NCBI RefSeq assembly: GCF_045310695.1
Contig: NZ_JBJIAA010000015.1
Span: 1-64,000 of the forward strand
DNA length: 64,000 nt
Direction of reading: 5' to 3'
From: Clostridium_S neuense
GTDB taxonomy: Bacteria > Bacillota > Clostridia > Clostridiales > Clostridiaceae
The notes beneath the pieces are model-generated. The model was given only the letters and a program-made list of their open reading frames with translations, searched no databases and was not told the origin of the DNA. Below are positions 25,060 to 35,275 of the stretch, piece by piece. The position numbers and the translations under genes were made by a program. Position 1 is the first letter of the stretch. Each line of letters begins with the position of its first letter.

Positions 25060-28000
25060 TTACTTTGTTTCAACTATAGACTTCATATATTGTAAAAGTT
25101 CTTTTAATTTTTTTATCATATTATCCCTTTTTATATTCTTCAAACTGTATACTACGGTTGGCTTTTCACCCATTTTGAATACAATTTCCTTATTATAATT
25201 CTCAAGCAGACCTTTTATTAAACTTTCGTTAATTTTTTCATTGTTTTCAAATTGGAGCTCTATCTGAGTGTTTTTATCCTTTACTTCAAGTATCCCAAGA
25301 CTGCTTGCAATATTTCTTAAGTAAGCTATATCTATAAGATTATTAACCGCCTCTGGTATATCAGAAAATCTATCCTCTAACTCTTCTCTAACCTCCAGCA
25401 TCTCATCGTACGAATCTATAGCTGCTATCTTTTTATAAATAGAAATTTTTTGTGTTTCATTCTGTATATACGAAGATGGAATATATGCATCCACTTTAAG
25501 ATCTACAGTTGACTCTACAGGCTCTTCATCAATTTCACCTTTTATTTGCTTTATAGTATTTTCAAGCATTCTACAGTACAAGTCATATCCCACCGATGCC
25601 ATATGACCATGCTGGGCTGAGCCCATTATATTCCCAGCACCTCTTATTTCAAGATCCTTCATGGCTATCTTAAAGCCTGAGCCTAATTCTGTAAATTCCT
25701 TTATAGCCTTAAGTCTTTTTTCTGCAACTTCTGTTAAAATTTTATTTTTTCTATAAGTAAAATAAGCATATGCCATTCTATTTGTTCTTCCGACTCTACC
25801 TCTAAGTTGATAAAGTTGAGAAAGTCCCATTTTATCAGCATCATATATTATCATAGTATTTACATTAGGAATATCAATACCTGTTTCTATTATTGTTGTG
25901 CATATCAATAAATCATGTTCATTATTCATGAACTCTACCATAACTTTCTCTAGTTCTCTTTCTGTCATCTGTCCATGAGCTATAGCTACTCTTGCCTCTG
26001 GTATTAATTTAGAAATATAAGCACTCATTTCCTTTATATTTTCAACTCTATTATAAACAAAGAATACCTGTCCATGCCTGCCCATTTCCCTCATAACCGC
26101 ATCTCTTATAAGTTGATCATTATATTCAACTACATAGGTTTGAACTGGATATCGCTCTTCTGGTGGAGTTTCTATGACACTTATATCCCTAACACCAGTA
26201 AGTGACATATGAAGCGTTCTAGGTATAGGCGTTGCAGATAAAGTAAGTACGTCTATATTCTTTTTAAACTGCTTTAATTTTTCCTTATGATTTACTCCAA
26301 ACCTTTGCTCTTCATCTATTATTAAAAGTCCTAAATCTTTAAATTTTATTTCTTTATTAAGTATTCTGTGAGTTCCAATTATTATATCTACATTGCCTTC
26401 CTTAAGAGCCCTTAATGTAGCGTTTTGCTGAGAAGTAGTTCTAAATCTACTTATCATATCGACTTTAACTGGAAAATCAGAAAATCTTTTTACAAAGTTA
26501 TTATAGTGCTGCTCTGCTAAAATAGTTGTTGGAACCAAAAAGGCTACTTGTTTACCGTCCATAACACATTTAAATGCAGCTCTTATAGCCACTTCTGTCT
26601 TTCCATAGCCAACATCTCCACAAATTAATCTGTCCATTACCTTTCCAGTTTCCATATCCTTTTTTATTTCTTCTATAGCTAAATTTTGGTCAGGCGTTTC
26701 ATTGTATGGAAATTCCTCTTCAAATTGTTTTTGCCAAACAGTGTCCTTTGAAAATTTAAATCCAGTCACAGTGGATCTAACTGCATATAATTTTACAAGC
26801 TCCTCAGCAATTTCATTTATTGATTTCCTTACTTTACTTTTAGCCTTATTCCACTCATTTGTGCCAAGTTTATTTACTTTAGGTGCCTTTCCTTCACTTC
26901 CAACATATTTCTGAACTAAATCAAGCTGCTCTACTGGAACATAAAGTTTATCATCTAAAGCATAGCTAAGAGTAAGATAATCCTTTTTGTGGCCTTGTAC
27001 ATCAAGCTGTTCTATTCCTTTAAATATTCCTATTCCATGATTAACATGTACAACATAATCTCCTGGCTTGAGTTCAGTAAAACTCTTTATTTTACTTACA
27101 CCCTTTTGCTTCTTCCTTGTTTTCTTCTTTTTTTTAGATTCTCCAAATATCTCTTTATCAGCTATTACACAAAGCTTAAGTTCAGGATACTCAAAACCTT
27201 TAATCTGGCTGCCGTACGTAATTACAACTTCACCACGGTTTATATCACTAACATCATCCCTATACACACTTTCTATATCTAAATCTCTTAAAGTATCAAC
27301 CAATCTTTGACCTCTAGCTCTTGTACCACTAAGTATCAGTATGCTATATCTATTTTTCTTTTTCTCTTTTATATCATTTATCAGCATCTCCATTTTTCCC
27401 TGATAACTTAAAAGAGTAATTTCCTTAAAATAAAAGCTTCTGCTTGTTAAATTTTTATCACTTGAATTTTCAAGAGAAAATAATTTTACAACTCTGCCCT
27501 CAGCCAGCATAAGCTCTAGTTGTTCCCTGGAAATAACGATATTGCCTTGTCCTGGAAGTATGTCTCCTCTTTCTAAAAATCCATTATAATTCTCTTCAAA
27601 TTCGTAATATGCACTTTCTATTTTACCTTTACATCTTTCAAAGTCATCTATAAAAATAACTGCATCCTTCATAAAATCAAAAAATGATGAAGTACTCTTA
27701 AAAAAATAAGGCATAAAACTATCTATAGTTTCAAATGTACCTTTTTCCTTAAGGCTTTCAAGATTATATTCTATAGTTTTTTTCAACTTTTCTGCATTTT
27801 CTTTTTCATCTTTATTTAAAAATGCTTTTACTGAAGCTTCTAACTCATTTTTTATTCTTTCGTATCCATATTTTATATTTTCATCTGGAAGTACTATTTC
27901 TTTTGCCGGAAAAATTTCTATTTTGTTAACCTTTTCTATGCTTCTCTGTGATTCAGTATTAAAACTTCTAATTGAATCAATTTCATCTCCAAAAAATTCA

Positions 28001-28581
28001 ATTCGGTATGGTACAACCGATGTCGGAGGATAAACATCAAGTATTCCCCCTCTAACTGAAAATTGACCCTTTGAGTCTACAGCTTCAACTCTATCATATC
28101 CTGATTGAACAAGTTTTGCTATGAAATCATCTAAATTTAATGTTTCTCCAAGTGAAAGTTTAAAAGTATACTTTTTATATAACTCTACCGGTATATATGT
28201 TGAAATTAAAGCTTCCGAAGAAGTTACTATTATTTTCTTACCTCTAGAAAGCATGTGCTTTATAACGTTTAACCTTTCCCACCTTAAATCTCCGGATATA
28301 GCATATATATTATAAAAAACTATCTCCTTTGTAGGAAAATAATAAACATTTGACATATATAACGATAAATCTTCATATATCTTTTTTGCCTCAATATCGC
28401 TATCTGTAATCACCAAAAATGGGCTGTCTGTTTCTTCATACAACCCGTTTATAATATAGCTTTTTCCCGATTCCGAAATTCCTCTTAGTTCTATAGGGAA
28501 CTCATGATTTTTTATATTGTGAACAGCATCTTGAAATCTTTTATCACTTTTCAGAGGCTGCATAAGCCCTTTAAGTCTCAT
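25060..28581 (-). CDS. mfd: Transcription-repair coupling factor Mfd
   Basis: Translocase that removes RNA polymerase stalled at DNA lesions and recruits UvrA. The 1173-residue protein has a UvrB-like N-terminal part (VRGGILDVYPP at about 176), an RNA polymerase-interacting CarD-like domain (GDYVVHVNHGIGIFKG), a RecG-like motor with Walker A GDVGYGKTE, Walker B IIDEEQRFG and SATPIPRTL, and the C-terminal TRCF domain. Directly downstream of pth (20-bp gap), as in Bacillus. All domains appear complete. Confidence 0.97.
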   Translation of the reverse strand: MRLKGLMQPLKSDKRFQDAVHNIKNHEFPIELRGISESGKSYIINGLYEETDSPFLVITDSDIEAKKIYEDLSLYMSNVYYFPTKEIVFYNIYAISGDLRWERLNVIKHMLSRGKKIIVTSSEALISTYIPVELYKKYTFKLSLGETLNLDDFIAKLVQSGYDRVEAVDSKGQFSVRGGILDVYPPTSVVPYRIEFFGDEIDSIRSFNTESQRSIEKVNKIEIFPAKEIVLPDENIKYGYERIKNELEASVKAFLNKDEKENAEKLKKTIEYNLESLKEKGTFETIDSFMPYFFKSTSSFFDFMKDAVIFIDDFERCKGKIESAYYEFEENYNGFLERGDILPGQGNIVISREQLELMLAEGRVVKLFSLENSSDKNLTSRSFYFKEITLLSYQGKMEMLINDIKEKKKNRYSILILSGTRARGQRLVDTLRDLDIESVYRDDVSDINRGEVVITYGSQIKGFEYPELKLCVIADKEIFGESKKKKKTRKKQKGVSKIKSFTELKPGDYVVHVNHGIGIFKGIEQLDVQGHKKDYLTLSYALDDKLYVPVEQLDLVQKYVGSEGKAPKVNKLGTNEWNKAKSKVRKSINEIAEELVKLYAVRSTVTGFKFSKDTVWQKQFEEEFPYNETPDQNLAIEEIKKDMETGKVMDRLICGDVGYGKTEVAIRAAFKCVMDGKQVAFLVPTTILAEQHYNNFVKRFSDFPVKVDMISRFRTTSQQNATLRALKEGNVDIIIGTHRILNKEIKFKDLGLLIIDEEQRFGVNHKEKLKQFKKNIDVLTLSATPIPRTLHMSLTGVRDISVIETPPEERYPVQTYVVEYNDQLIRDAVMREMGRHGQVFFVYNRVENIKEMSAYISKLIPEARVAIAHGQMTERELEKVMVEFMNNEHDLLICTTIIETGIDIPNVNTMIIYDADKMGLSQLYQLRGRVGRTNRMAYAYFTYRKNKILTEVAEKRLKAIKEFTELGSGFKIAMKDLEIRGAGNIMGSAQHGHMASVGYDLYCRMLENTIKQIKGEIDEEPVESTVDLKVDAYIPSSYIQNETQKISIYKKIAAIDSYDEMLEVREELEDRFSDIPEAVNNLIDIAYLRNIASSLGILEVKDKNTQIELQFENNEKINESLIKGLLENYNKEIVFKMGEKPTVVYSLKNIKRDNMIKKLKELLQYMKSIVETK

Positions 28582-28601
28582 CTTAACACCTCTTAAATTT
28601 A

Positions 28602-29186
28602 TTAAACTTCAATGCAATTGAATTTATTCATAGCACTTTCAACATCTTTGTCTATAATACATTCAACTGCATCGCAAGTTACTTTTAAAATTTTTTCTAT
28701 CTTTTGTCTATCATCATCACTGAAACGTCCAAGAACATGTTTAACAAGATCGCCTTTAGGCTGTCCAACGCCTATTTTTATTCTTGTAAATTCATCTGAA
28801 GATAAGTTCTGAATAATATTTTTAATTCCATTGTGGCCGCCAGCACTTCCTTTTCTTCTTATTCTAAGCCTTCCAACTTCAAAACTTATATCATCGTAAA
28901 GCACTATAATATTTTCTTCTTTTATTTTGTAAAAATTAGCAGCCTCCAAAACGCTTTCTCCACTTAAATTCATGTATGTGGATGGTTTTAATAATATAAC
29001 TTTATTTTCCCCTATATTTAAGCTTCCATACATTCCTTTAAACTTAGACTTATTTATTGCTACATTAAACTTATTCGCTAATGTATCCACTGCATCAAAC
29101 CCAATATTATGCCTTGTATGGGCATATTCTTCTCCAATATTTCCAAGTCCAACTACTAAAAACATACTATCTATCACTACTTTCAT
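28602..29186 (-). CDS. pth: Peptidyl-tRNA hydrolase
   Basis: Releases tRNA from prematurely dissociated peptidyl-tRNA. Typical motifs: GLGNIGEEYAHTRHNIGFDAVD with the catalytic histidine, KPSTYMNLSGESV, YDDISFEVGRLRIRRKGSAGGHNG. The ORF starts at ATG 29186, but family proteins usually begin at MFLVVGLGN (ATG 29165, giving 187 residues); neither has a strong Shine-Dalgarno sequence. Operon with mfd. Confidence 0.94.
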   Translation of the reverse strand: MKVVIDSMFLVVGLGNIGEEYAHTRHNIGFDAVDTLANKFNVAINKSKFKGMYGSLNIGENKVILLKPSTYMNLSGESVLEAANFYKIKEENIIVLYDDISFEVGRLRIRRKGSAGGHNGIKNIIQNLSSDEFTRIKIGVGQPKGDLVKHVLGRFSDDDRQKIEKILKVTCDAVECIIDKDVESAMNKFNCIEV

Positions 29187-29207
29187 TACTTTCTTAAATT
29201 ATTAGTT

Positions 29208-30431
29208 TTATTCTTTATTTTCAGATAATGCAACTTCACACTTTATATATTTACCCTTTCTATATACCTTGCATGGAAGCTTATCTCCAATTTTTTTGTC
29301 TTGAATTATGTCTCTTATGTCATCAATACTTGTGACCTTAACTCCATCTAATTCAACTATTATATCGCCTGGCTTTATTCCCGCCTTTGCAAGCCCACTT
29401 CCACTTACAACTGTTTTTATATAAGCCCCTTGAATTCCATTATTCTTATCGGCAAGTGCAGTTCCTCCAACTACACCAAGAAATGGTCTTGTAACTTTAC
29501 CGTTTTTTATAATTTGATCTATTATTTTCTTTGCTTCGTTTATTGATATTGCAACACTTATACCAGAATCGGTATATTTAGTTCCAAGTTTAAGGCTATT
29601 TATACCTATAATTTCTCCGTTTTCATTGCATAGTGCTCCTCCACTATTCCCCTGATTTATTACAGCATCTGTCTCAATAATTTTATATTTCGATATCTCT
29701 CCAGTGGTATCATCGGACATATTTATACTCTTATTTATAGCACTTATAATTCCAAGCGTAACAGATCCTTGAAACTCTTCACCAAGCGGATTTCCAATAG
29801 CTACAGCATTATCTCCAATTTTTATCTTTGAAGAATCTCCAAACACTGCAGCAGGCAGATTACGCGAATTTATTTTAATTATTGCTAAATCTGATAAATC
29901 GTCGAAGCCAACAAGTGTAGCTTTAAATACATTGCCATTTTTCCCATTAGGCAATTTAACAGTTATAGTATTTGCATCCTGCACAATATGATAATTAGTC
30001 ACTATATACCCATCTGACCTAATTATTACTCCCGATCCTGCAGCATCCTCGCCTTTTCCCTTAAACCCATTTGGATCATTTGTTACTCCAACAACTGACG
30101 GTCCAACTTCCTGCGCAACTTTATTTATAGAATTTTCAGCTACTGAAGTATCACTATTGATATTATTGCTGCTTAACGCTTTCTTTTTTTGAAATATAGG
30201 AGTATTGCTCTTAACCAAAGAATCTGAATATTTAACATTAACAATATATGCAGCTGTAACAGCACCAGAAATAGACGCAACAACCACCATAAGAACAAAT
30301 CTTAATGCCGATTTTAATCTAGACCTATTCCTGTTCTTTTTAAACTTAATTTGGCCTAGACTATTGTCATTGTCCTCTATATTTACTTCTCTCCAATCAA
30401 CATCCTTTACTTCATTATCATCGTTTGGCAA
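29208..30431 (-). CDS. htrA: HtrA/DegP-type membrane serine protease with PDZ domain
   Basis: Envelope-stress protease of 407 residues. A charged cytoplasmic N-terminus is followed by a single transmembrane helix (about 44-63), a trypsin-like domain with triad H148 (TNYHIV), D181 (DDLSDLAII) and S263 (NQGNSGGAL), and one C-terminal PDZ domain (about 310-400). It sits between pth and a two-component system; neither is found here in Bacillus, where ctc intervenes. Co-regulation with the downstream pth-mfd genes or the upstream two-component system is possible. A stress role is inferred from the family. Confidence 0.93.
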   Translation of the reverse strand: MPNDDNEVKDVDWREVNIEDNDNSLGQIKFKKNRNRSRLKSALRFVLMVVVASISGAVTAAYIVNVKYSDSLVKSNTPIFQKKKALSSNNINSDTSVAENSINKVAQEVGPSVVGVTNDPNGFKGKGEDAAGSGVIIRSDGYIVTNYHIVQDANTITVKLPNGKNGNVFKATLVGFDDLSDLAIIKINSRNLPAAVFGDSSKIKIGDNAVAIGNPLGEEFQGSVTLGIISAINKSINMSDDTTGEISKYKIIETDAVINQGNSGGALCNENGEIIGINSLKLGTKYTDSGISVAISINEAKKIIDQIIKNGKVTRPFLGVVGGTALADKNNGIQGAYIKTVVSGSGLAKAGIKPGDIIVELDGVKVTSIDDIRDIIQDKKIGDKLPCKVYRKGKYIKCEVALSENKE

Positions 30432-30517
30432 TTAGTGCACCCCCATATAGGATTATTTATTATATTATAAGCTTAGTACTTTAAAGAATTATGAATAAAT
30501 TATTATAATTCAATAAA

Positions 30518-31957
30518 TTAAGTTGACAGTTTAAGTGAAAAAGTAAACTCAACTCCGCCTTCTTTTTTGTTTTCAACATGTATATCCTCTCCATGCTGCG
30601 TAAGTATACTTCTTACAATGGGAAGTCCAAGACCAGTACTCATTTTAGTGGTACGTGATTTATCGGATTTATAAAATCTATCCCATATATGTTTAAAGTC
30701 CTCCTCATTAATTTGGGGTCCATTGTTATAAATTGATATATATGCTTTATTTGATTTTTCTTTTGTCGATATTCTTACACTTCCATCGTCATTTACATAT
30801 TTTATAGCATTATCTATAAGGTTAGTCAAAACCTGATTTATCCTATCTTCATCACCTAATACATATAAATCATCAGAGTTAAAGCACACATCAACTTTTA
30901 ATTTTTTCTCATTTATTTTTGTTTCAAATTTAATTACAGTATTTTTTATCATTTCATTAATATTTAATTTTACAATATTTAATTTTAAGTGGCCAGCTTC
31001 CATAGAAGATAAATCAAGCAAATCATTTACAAGTCTTGTAAGTCTATTTATTTCATCATAAGTCAAAGATAGATAATATCTTTCTCTATCTCTAGGTATT
31101 ATTCCATCAAGTATACCACCAATAAACCCTTTTATAGACGTTATAGGTGATCTAATTTCGTGCGATACATTTGATATAAATTCCCTTCTATTATTCTCCA
31201 CTTTTTCAAGGGAATCTGCCATAAAATTAAAAGATTGTGCAAGTTCACCTATTTCATCCTCAGATTTAACATCAACTCTCTTATCAACTTCACCTTTCGC
31301 TATCTTTCTTGCAACACTATTAATTTCCCATAAAGGTTTAATTATAATTTTCTGTGAAAAATAATATATTACAAAGCATGCTGCAATTATTGCAAATATA
31401 GCTGATATCCATATTATTATATATACTCTTCTAAGTGGATGTCTAATATCATTAACAGAAGTATTTATCATTATACTTCCTTCAAATGTGCCATTATAAG
31501 TTATAGGGATTTCATATGTATGAACAGCTTTTCCAAATATTTTGTTGTATACATCGGTATTTTCTACCATCTTGCCATTTCTTACATCCCTTATATCCTT
31601 ACTTACAATTTGCTTTCCAATGAGCTTATAATACTCAGAATTAGATGTTGCATAAACATATCCATATCCATCCATTATAAACATATCTGCCTTTATATCT
31701 GGATTTAGATATTCAGCCAATGTTTCAAGAGTATCATTCAGCCTATCTTGTGATATGTTCCCTGCAAAATATTGTATTGCGGCATTTCTCACAAATTGAG
31801 CTTCAGTCACTATTTGGCTTCTTCTTTGACTTAAATAATAATTTTGAAACCAAAATGATAAAAATGCCGAAGTTATTACAAAACTAAGTGAAATAATTAT
31901 AGTAAAGGCTGCTATCATTTTAGAAAACAATCCATTTTTCATACTACTTAACCTCAA
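30518..31957 (-). CDS. Sensor histidine kinase (HAMP, HisKA, HATPase)
   Basis: Membrane sensor of 479 residues. Two transmembrane helices (about 13-37 and 178-200) flank an extracytoplasmic sensor domain of about 140 residues, followed by HAMP (200-252), a HisKA dimerisation helix with phospho-acceptor H266 (NVSHEIRSPI) and an HATPase_c domain (N box NLIDNAIKY, GLGLPIV). Its start overlaps the response regulator by 14 bp. Architecture resembles PhoR/ResE/YycG types but the ligand is unknown. htrA is downstream, hinting at an envelope-stress role (inference). Confidence 0.93.
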   Translation of the reverse strand: MRLSSMKNGLFSKMIAAFTIIISLSFVITSAFLSFWFQNYYLSQRRSQIVTEAQFVRNAAIQYFAGNISQDRLNDTLETLAEYLNPDIKADMFIMDGYGYVYATSNSEYYKLIGKQIVSKDIRDVRNGKMVENTDVYNKIFGKAVHTYEIPITYNGTFEGSIMINTSVNDIRHPLRRVYIIIWISAIFAIIAACFVIYYFSQKIIIKPLWEINSVARKIAKGEVDKRVDVKSEDEIGELAQSFNFMADSLEKVENNRREFISNVSHEIRSPITSIKGFIGGILDGIIPRDRERYYLSLTYDEINRLTRLVNDLLDLSSMEAGHLKLNIVKLNINEMIKNTVIKFETKINEKKLKVDVCFNSDDLYVLGDEDRINQVLTNLIDNAIKYVNDDGSVRISTKEKSNKAYISIYNNGPQINEEDFKHIWDRFYKSDKSRTTKMSTGLGLPIVRSILTQHGEDIHVENKKEGGVEFTFSLKLST

Positions 31958-32630
31958 ATTTATATCCCACGCCCCATACTGTTTCTATTTGCCAATTAGG
32001 TCCACCTTTTAATTTTTCTCTTAACCTTTTTACATGTACATCAACTGTTCTAGAATCTCCGGGATAATCATACCCCCATACCTCACACAACAGCTGTTCT
32101 CTTGTAAAAACCTTATTTTTGTTATTTGCAAGATAAAATAAAAGTTCAAATTCTTTAGGAGGCATTTTTATTTCCTCTCCCCTATAAATTACAGTATAAG
32201 ATCCCATATCTATTTTTAAATCTTCAAAATCCAGTTCATTTTTAGATACATCCTCCATACTTGTTCTTCTAAGTACAGCTTTTACTCTTGCTATAAGTTC
32301 CTTAGGCTCAAATGGCTTAACTATGTAATCATCAGCTCCAAGTTCAAGTGCAAGTACTTTATCAAAAGTTTCTCCTTTTGCAGTAAGCATTATAACCGGA
32401 GTATTAAATTCTTTTCTTATCCACTTAAGTACATCTACGCCATCTATTTTAGGCAACATTATATCTAAAAGTACTATATCTGGTTTATATTCTAAAAAAT
32501 TATCCTCAGCTTCTTTTCCATCACTACACACTTTAGTTGAATATCCGCTGCTGTCAAGGTACAATTTTATTACTTCACTTATATTTTCATCATCATCTAC
32601 TATTAGAACTTTACCCAATGAATTATCCAT
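31944..32630 (-). CDS. OmpR/PhoB-family response regulator
   Basis: Receiver domain (1-120) with phosphorylation site D56 (DIVLLDIMLP), acidic pocket DDD (12-14) and K105-type VKPFEPKEL, followed by a winged-helix DNA-binding domain (about 130-228, ending SRTVDVHVKRLREK and WGVGYKFE). I start at the ATG 32630, with GGAGTGAG seven bases upstream; the frame is open to 32675 without a ribosome-binding site. Partner of the kinase that overlaps its end. Confidence 0.94.
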   Translation of the reverse strand: MDNSLGKVLIVDDDENISEVIKLYLDSSGYSTKVCSDGKEAEDNFLEYKPDIVLLDIMLPKIDGVDVLKWIRKEFNTPVIMLTAKGETFDKVLALELGADDYIVKPFEPKELIARVKAVLRRTSMEDVSKNELDFEDLKIDMGSYTVIYRGEEIKMPPKEFELLFYLANNKNKVFTREQLLCEVWGYDYPGDSRTVDVHVKRLREKLKGGPNWQIETVWGVGYKFEVK

Positions 32631-32714
32631 ATACTCACTCCAAACACTAAATATTATATAATTATAATTTAGCACACTTTTTTAATTAAATCACCATTAT
32701 TAATAAATTATTAA

Positions 32715-32740
32715 CTAAAAAAGCGGTTTAAAACCGCCTT
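32715..32740 (-). terminator. Terminator of the glmU-prs operon
   Basis: GC-rich stem AGCGGTTT/AAACCGCCT followed on the minus strand by six T residues, directly after the prs stop codon. Confidence 0.85.
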
Positions 32741-32742
32741 TT

Positions 32743-33702
32743 TTATTCTTCATGGAAAATTTTACTTACCGATATATCTTCATATATTCTTCTTATAGCT
32801 TCAGCAAATATAGGTGCTACAGATAAAACCTTTATTTTTTCTATTTGCTTCTTAGCTTCAACTGGGATTGTATTTAAAGTTACAATTTCCTTTATTGGAG
32901 AATTCTCTAACCTTTCGATTGCTGGTCCTGAGAGAACTCCATGAGTACAACAAGCATAAACTTCTTTTGCTCCCATTTTAAGAAGGGCTTCTGCTGCATT
33001 TACAATTGATCCACCAGTATCTATCATATCATCAACAAGTATTACCCTCTTATCTTTTACATCGCCTATTATACTCATAACCTCTGAAACATTAGGTTTT
33101 GGTCTTCTTTTATCTATTATAGCTATAGGTATATGGAGTTTTTCTGCAAATTTTCTTGTTCTCTTTACTCCACCTATATCCGGAGAAACAGCAATAACAT
33201 CATCAGCCTCAAAATTTAAGCTTTTAAAATATTTAGCTATTATAGGCACTCCTTCAAGATGGTCAACAGGTATATCAAAGAAGCCCTGTATCTGAGGAGC
33301 ATGCAAATCCATTGTAAGAACCCTATCCGCACCTGCGGTATGAATTAAATCAGCCATCAATTTAGCTGTAATAGGCTGCCTTGCCTTAGCTTTTCTATCT
33401 TGTCTTGCATATGAATAATGAGGAATAACAGCTGTAACTCTTCCTGCAGATGCCCTCTTGAAAGCATCAAGCATAATTAAAAGTTCCATAATATTATCAT
33501 TAACTGGCTCACATAAGGTTTGAACAAGAAATAAATCTGTTCCTCTTACAGTTTCATTAATATCAACTGATATTTCTCCATTACTAAATTTTGATACCTT
33601 GGAGTCTCCAACATTAACTCCAATTATGTCCGCAATATCATGAGCTAACTGAGGATAAGAATTTCCAGTGAAAATTTTTATATTTTTTCCATGGTTTATC
33701 AT
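32743..33702 (-). CDS. prs: Ribose-phosphate pyrophosphokinase (PRPP synthetase)
   Basis: Makes PRPP for nucleotide, histidine and tryptophan synthesis. The 319-residue length is typical. Catalytic flexible-loop lysine in SPDIGGVKRTRKFA, the ribose-5-phosphate loop VILVDDMIDTGGS and the ATP-contact YSYARQDRK are all present. 22 bp downstream of glmU, an arrangement (gcaD-prs) conserved in Bacillus. Confidence 0.97.
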   Translation of the reverse strand: MINHGKNIKIFTGNSYPQLAHDIADIIGVNVGDSKVSKFSNGEISVDINETVRGTDLFLVQTLCEPVNDNIMELLIMLDAFKRASAGRVTAVIPHYSYARQDRKAKARQPITAKLMADLIHTAGADRVLTMDLHAPQIQGFFDIPVDHLEGVPIIAKYFKSLNFEADDVIAVSPDIGGVKRTRKFAEKLHIPIAIIDKRRPKPNVSEVMSIIGDVKDKRVILVDDMIDTGGSIVNAAEALLKMGAKEVYACCTHGVLSGPAIERLENSPIKEIVTLNTIPVEAKKQIEKIKVLSVAPIFAEAIRRIYEDISVSKIFHEE

Positions 33703-33724
33703 TGATAAAAATTCCTCCCTATTC

Positions 33725-35095
33725 TTATTTACTTAATCCCTTTTTCTTAGTCCACCCCTCTTTCACTACTTGTCTTGCTCTAGCAATTGCAAAAGCTCCT
33801 TCTGGAACCTTGTCTGTTATAGTCGATCCAGCTGCAATGTATGTATTATCCTCCACAGTAACTGGCGATACTAAATTTGTATTGCACCCTATAAAAGAAT
33901 GATTTCCTATAATTGTTTTATGCTTTTCTTTTCCATCATAGTTTACAACTACAGTTCCACAACCAAAATTACAGTTTCCACCAACTTCTGCATCTCCTAT
34001 ATATGTTAAATGTGATACCTTAGTTCCATCTCCAATTGTTGATTTTTTAATTTCAACAAAATCACCAATCCTTACGTTATTTCCAACTTTGCTTTCTGGT
34101 CTTATATATGCATAAGGTCCAACTGTTGTATTTTGCCCAACTTCACTATCAAGTATTACAGAACTTTGAATACTTACACCTTTTTCAATAACACTGTTAT
34201 CTATTCTTGAATTAGGATACAAAATACATCCATCTTTAATTTCAGTATTTCCTTCAAGAACATTTCCAGGATATATTATAGTATCTGCACCTATTTTAAC
34301 ATCAAGACCTATATATGTATTTAAAGGATCTATTATAGTAACTCCATTTTCCATATGGTACTTATTAATTCTATTTCTCATTATTGTACTTACTTCAGAT
34401 AGTTGAACTCTTGAATTAACTCCTAGTGTTTCTTCAAATGGAACTAAAATTGCTCCTACCTTTTTTCCCTGGCTTTCCAGAATTTCTATAACATCAGTTA
34501 AATAATATTCACCTTGAGCATTATTATTCTTTATTTTATCTAAATTATCAAGAAGACTTTGAATATCAAAACAATACATTGCGGAATTTATTTCCTTAAC
34601 ACATAGTTCATTTTCATTGCAATCCTTATGTTCTACTATTTTCTTTAAAGAACCATCTTCTTTTCTTATTATTCTTCCATAACCTTCTGGATTATCTATT
34701 ATAGATGTTAAAACAGTGGCTGCATATTGTCCATTTTCATGGAATTCAATAGCCTTTTTCACTGTATCCTCTGTAATTAAAGGAGCATCGCCCGTAAATA
34801 TAGCAACAGTACCCTTCTTTCCCTCTAAAAATTTCTTAGCACATTTAACAGCATCACCTGTTCCTAACTGTTCTTTTTGAAGAGAATAAGACACATTTTG
34901 ATTCTTCGTTGCTTCTTTTACTAGTTCTGCCCCTTTTCCTATTACTAGATTTAAATCTAATATTGCAGATTTTTTCATAGTATCTATTACTATATTCACC
35001 ATTTCTTTACCACATACTTTATGAAGGACCTTAGGCAAGTCCGATTTCATTCTCTTACCCTTACCTGCGGCTAATATTAACGCACATTTATACAT
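33725..35095 (-). CDS. glmU: Bifunctional UDP-GlcNAc pyrophosphorylase / GlcN-1-P acetyltransferase GlmU
   Basis: Supplies UDP-GlcNAc for wall synthesis. N-terminal uridylyltransferase (1-230) with LAAGKGKRMKSDLPKVLHK, and C-terminal left-handed beta-helix acetyltransferase (250-456) with hexapeptide repeats, IRPESKVG, HLTYIGDAEVG and NYDGKEKHKT. The 456-residue length is standard. GlmU and Prs are the nucleotide-sugar part of the purR-spoVG-glmU-prs block. Confidence 0.97.
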   Translation of the reverse strand: MYKCALILAAGKGKRMKSDLPKVLHKVCGKEMVNIVIDTMKKSAILDLNLVIGKGAELVKEATKNQNVSYSLQKEQLGTGDAVKCAKKFLEGKKGTVAIFTGDAPLITEDTVKKAIEFHENGQYAATVLTSIIDNPEGYGRIIRKEDGSLKKIVEHKDCNENELCVKEINSAMYCFDIQSLLDNLDKIKNNNAQGEYYLTDVIEILESQGKKVGAILVPFEETLGVNSRVQLSEVSTIMRNRINKYHMENGVTIIDPLNTYIGLDVKIGADTIIYPGNVLEGNTEIKDGCILYPNSRIDNSVIEKGVSIQSSVILDSEVGQNTTVGPYAYIRPESKVGNNVRIGDFVEIKKSTIGDGTKVSHLTYIGDAEVGGNCNFGCGTVVVNYDGKEKHKTIIGNHSFIGCNTNLVSPVTVEDNTYIAAGSTITDKVPEGAFAIARARQVVKEGWTKKKGLSK

Positions 35096-35239
35096 TTAAG
35101 CATCGTTCAGCCTTATACAAGCCAACGATTTTCAACTCCCTTCCTATTACACATATATATTGAATTTATATTCAAGCTTTAAACAAGTCTTATTATATTT
35201 TATTGCAACTATAATTTCAATAGTATAATAATTTTGAAT

Positions 35240-35275
35240 AAAATAAAAAGGAGTATTTAAACTCCTTTTTATTTT
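35240..35275 (-). terminator. Terminator of spoVG
   Basis: Perfect 15-bp stem (35240-35254 with 35261-35275) and 6-nt loop. The 5' arm overlaps the spoVG stop codon and a T-rich tail follows on the minus strand. Confidence 0.8.
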
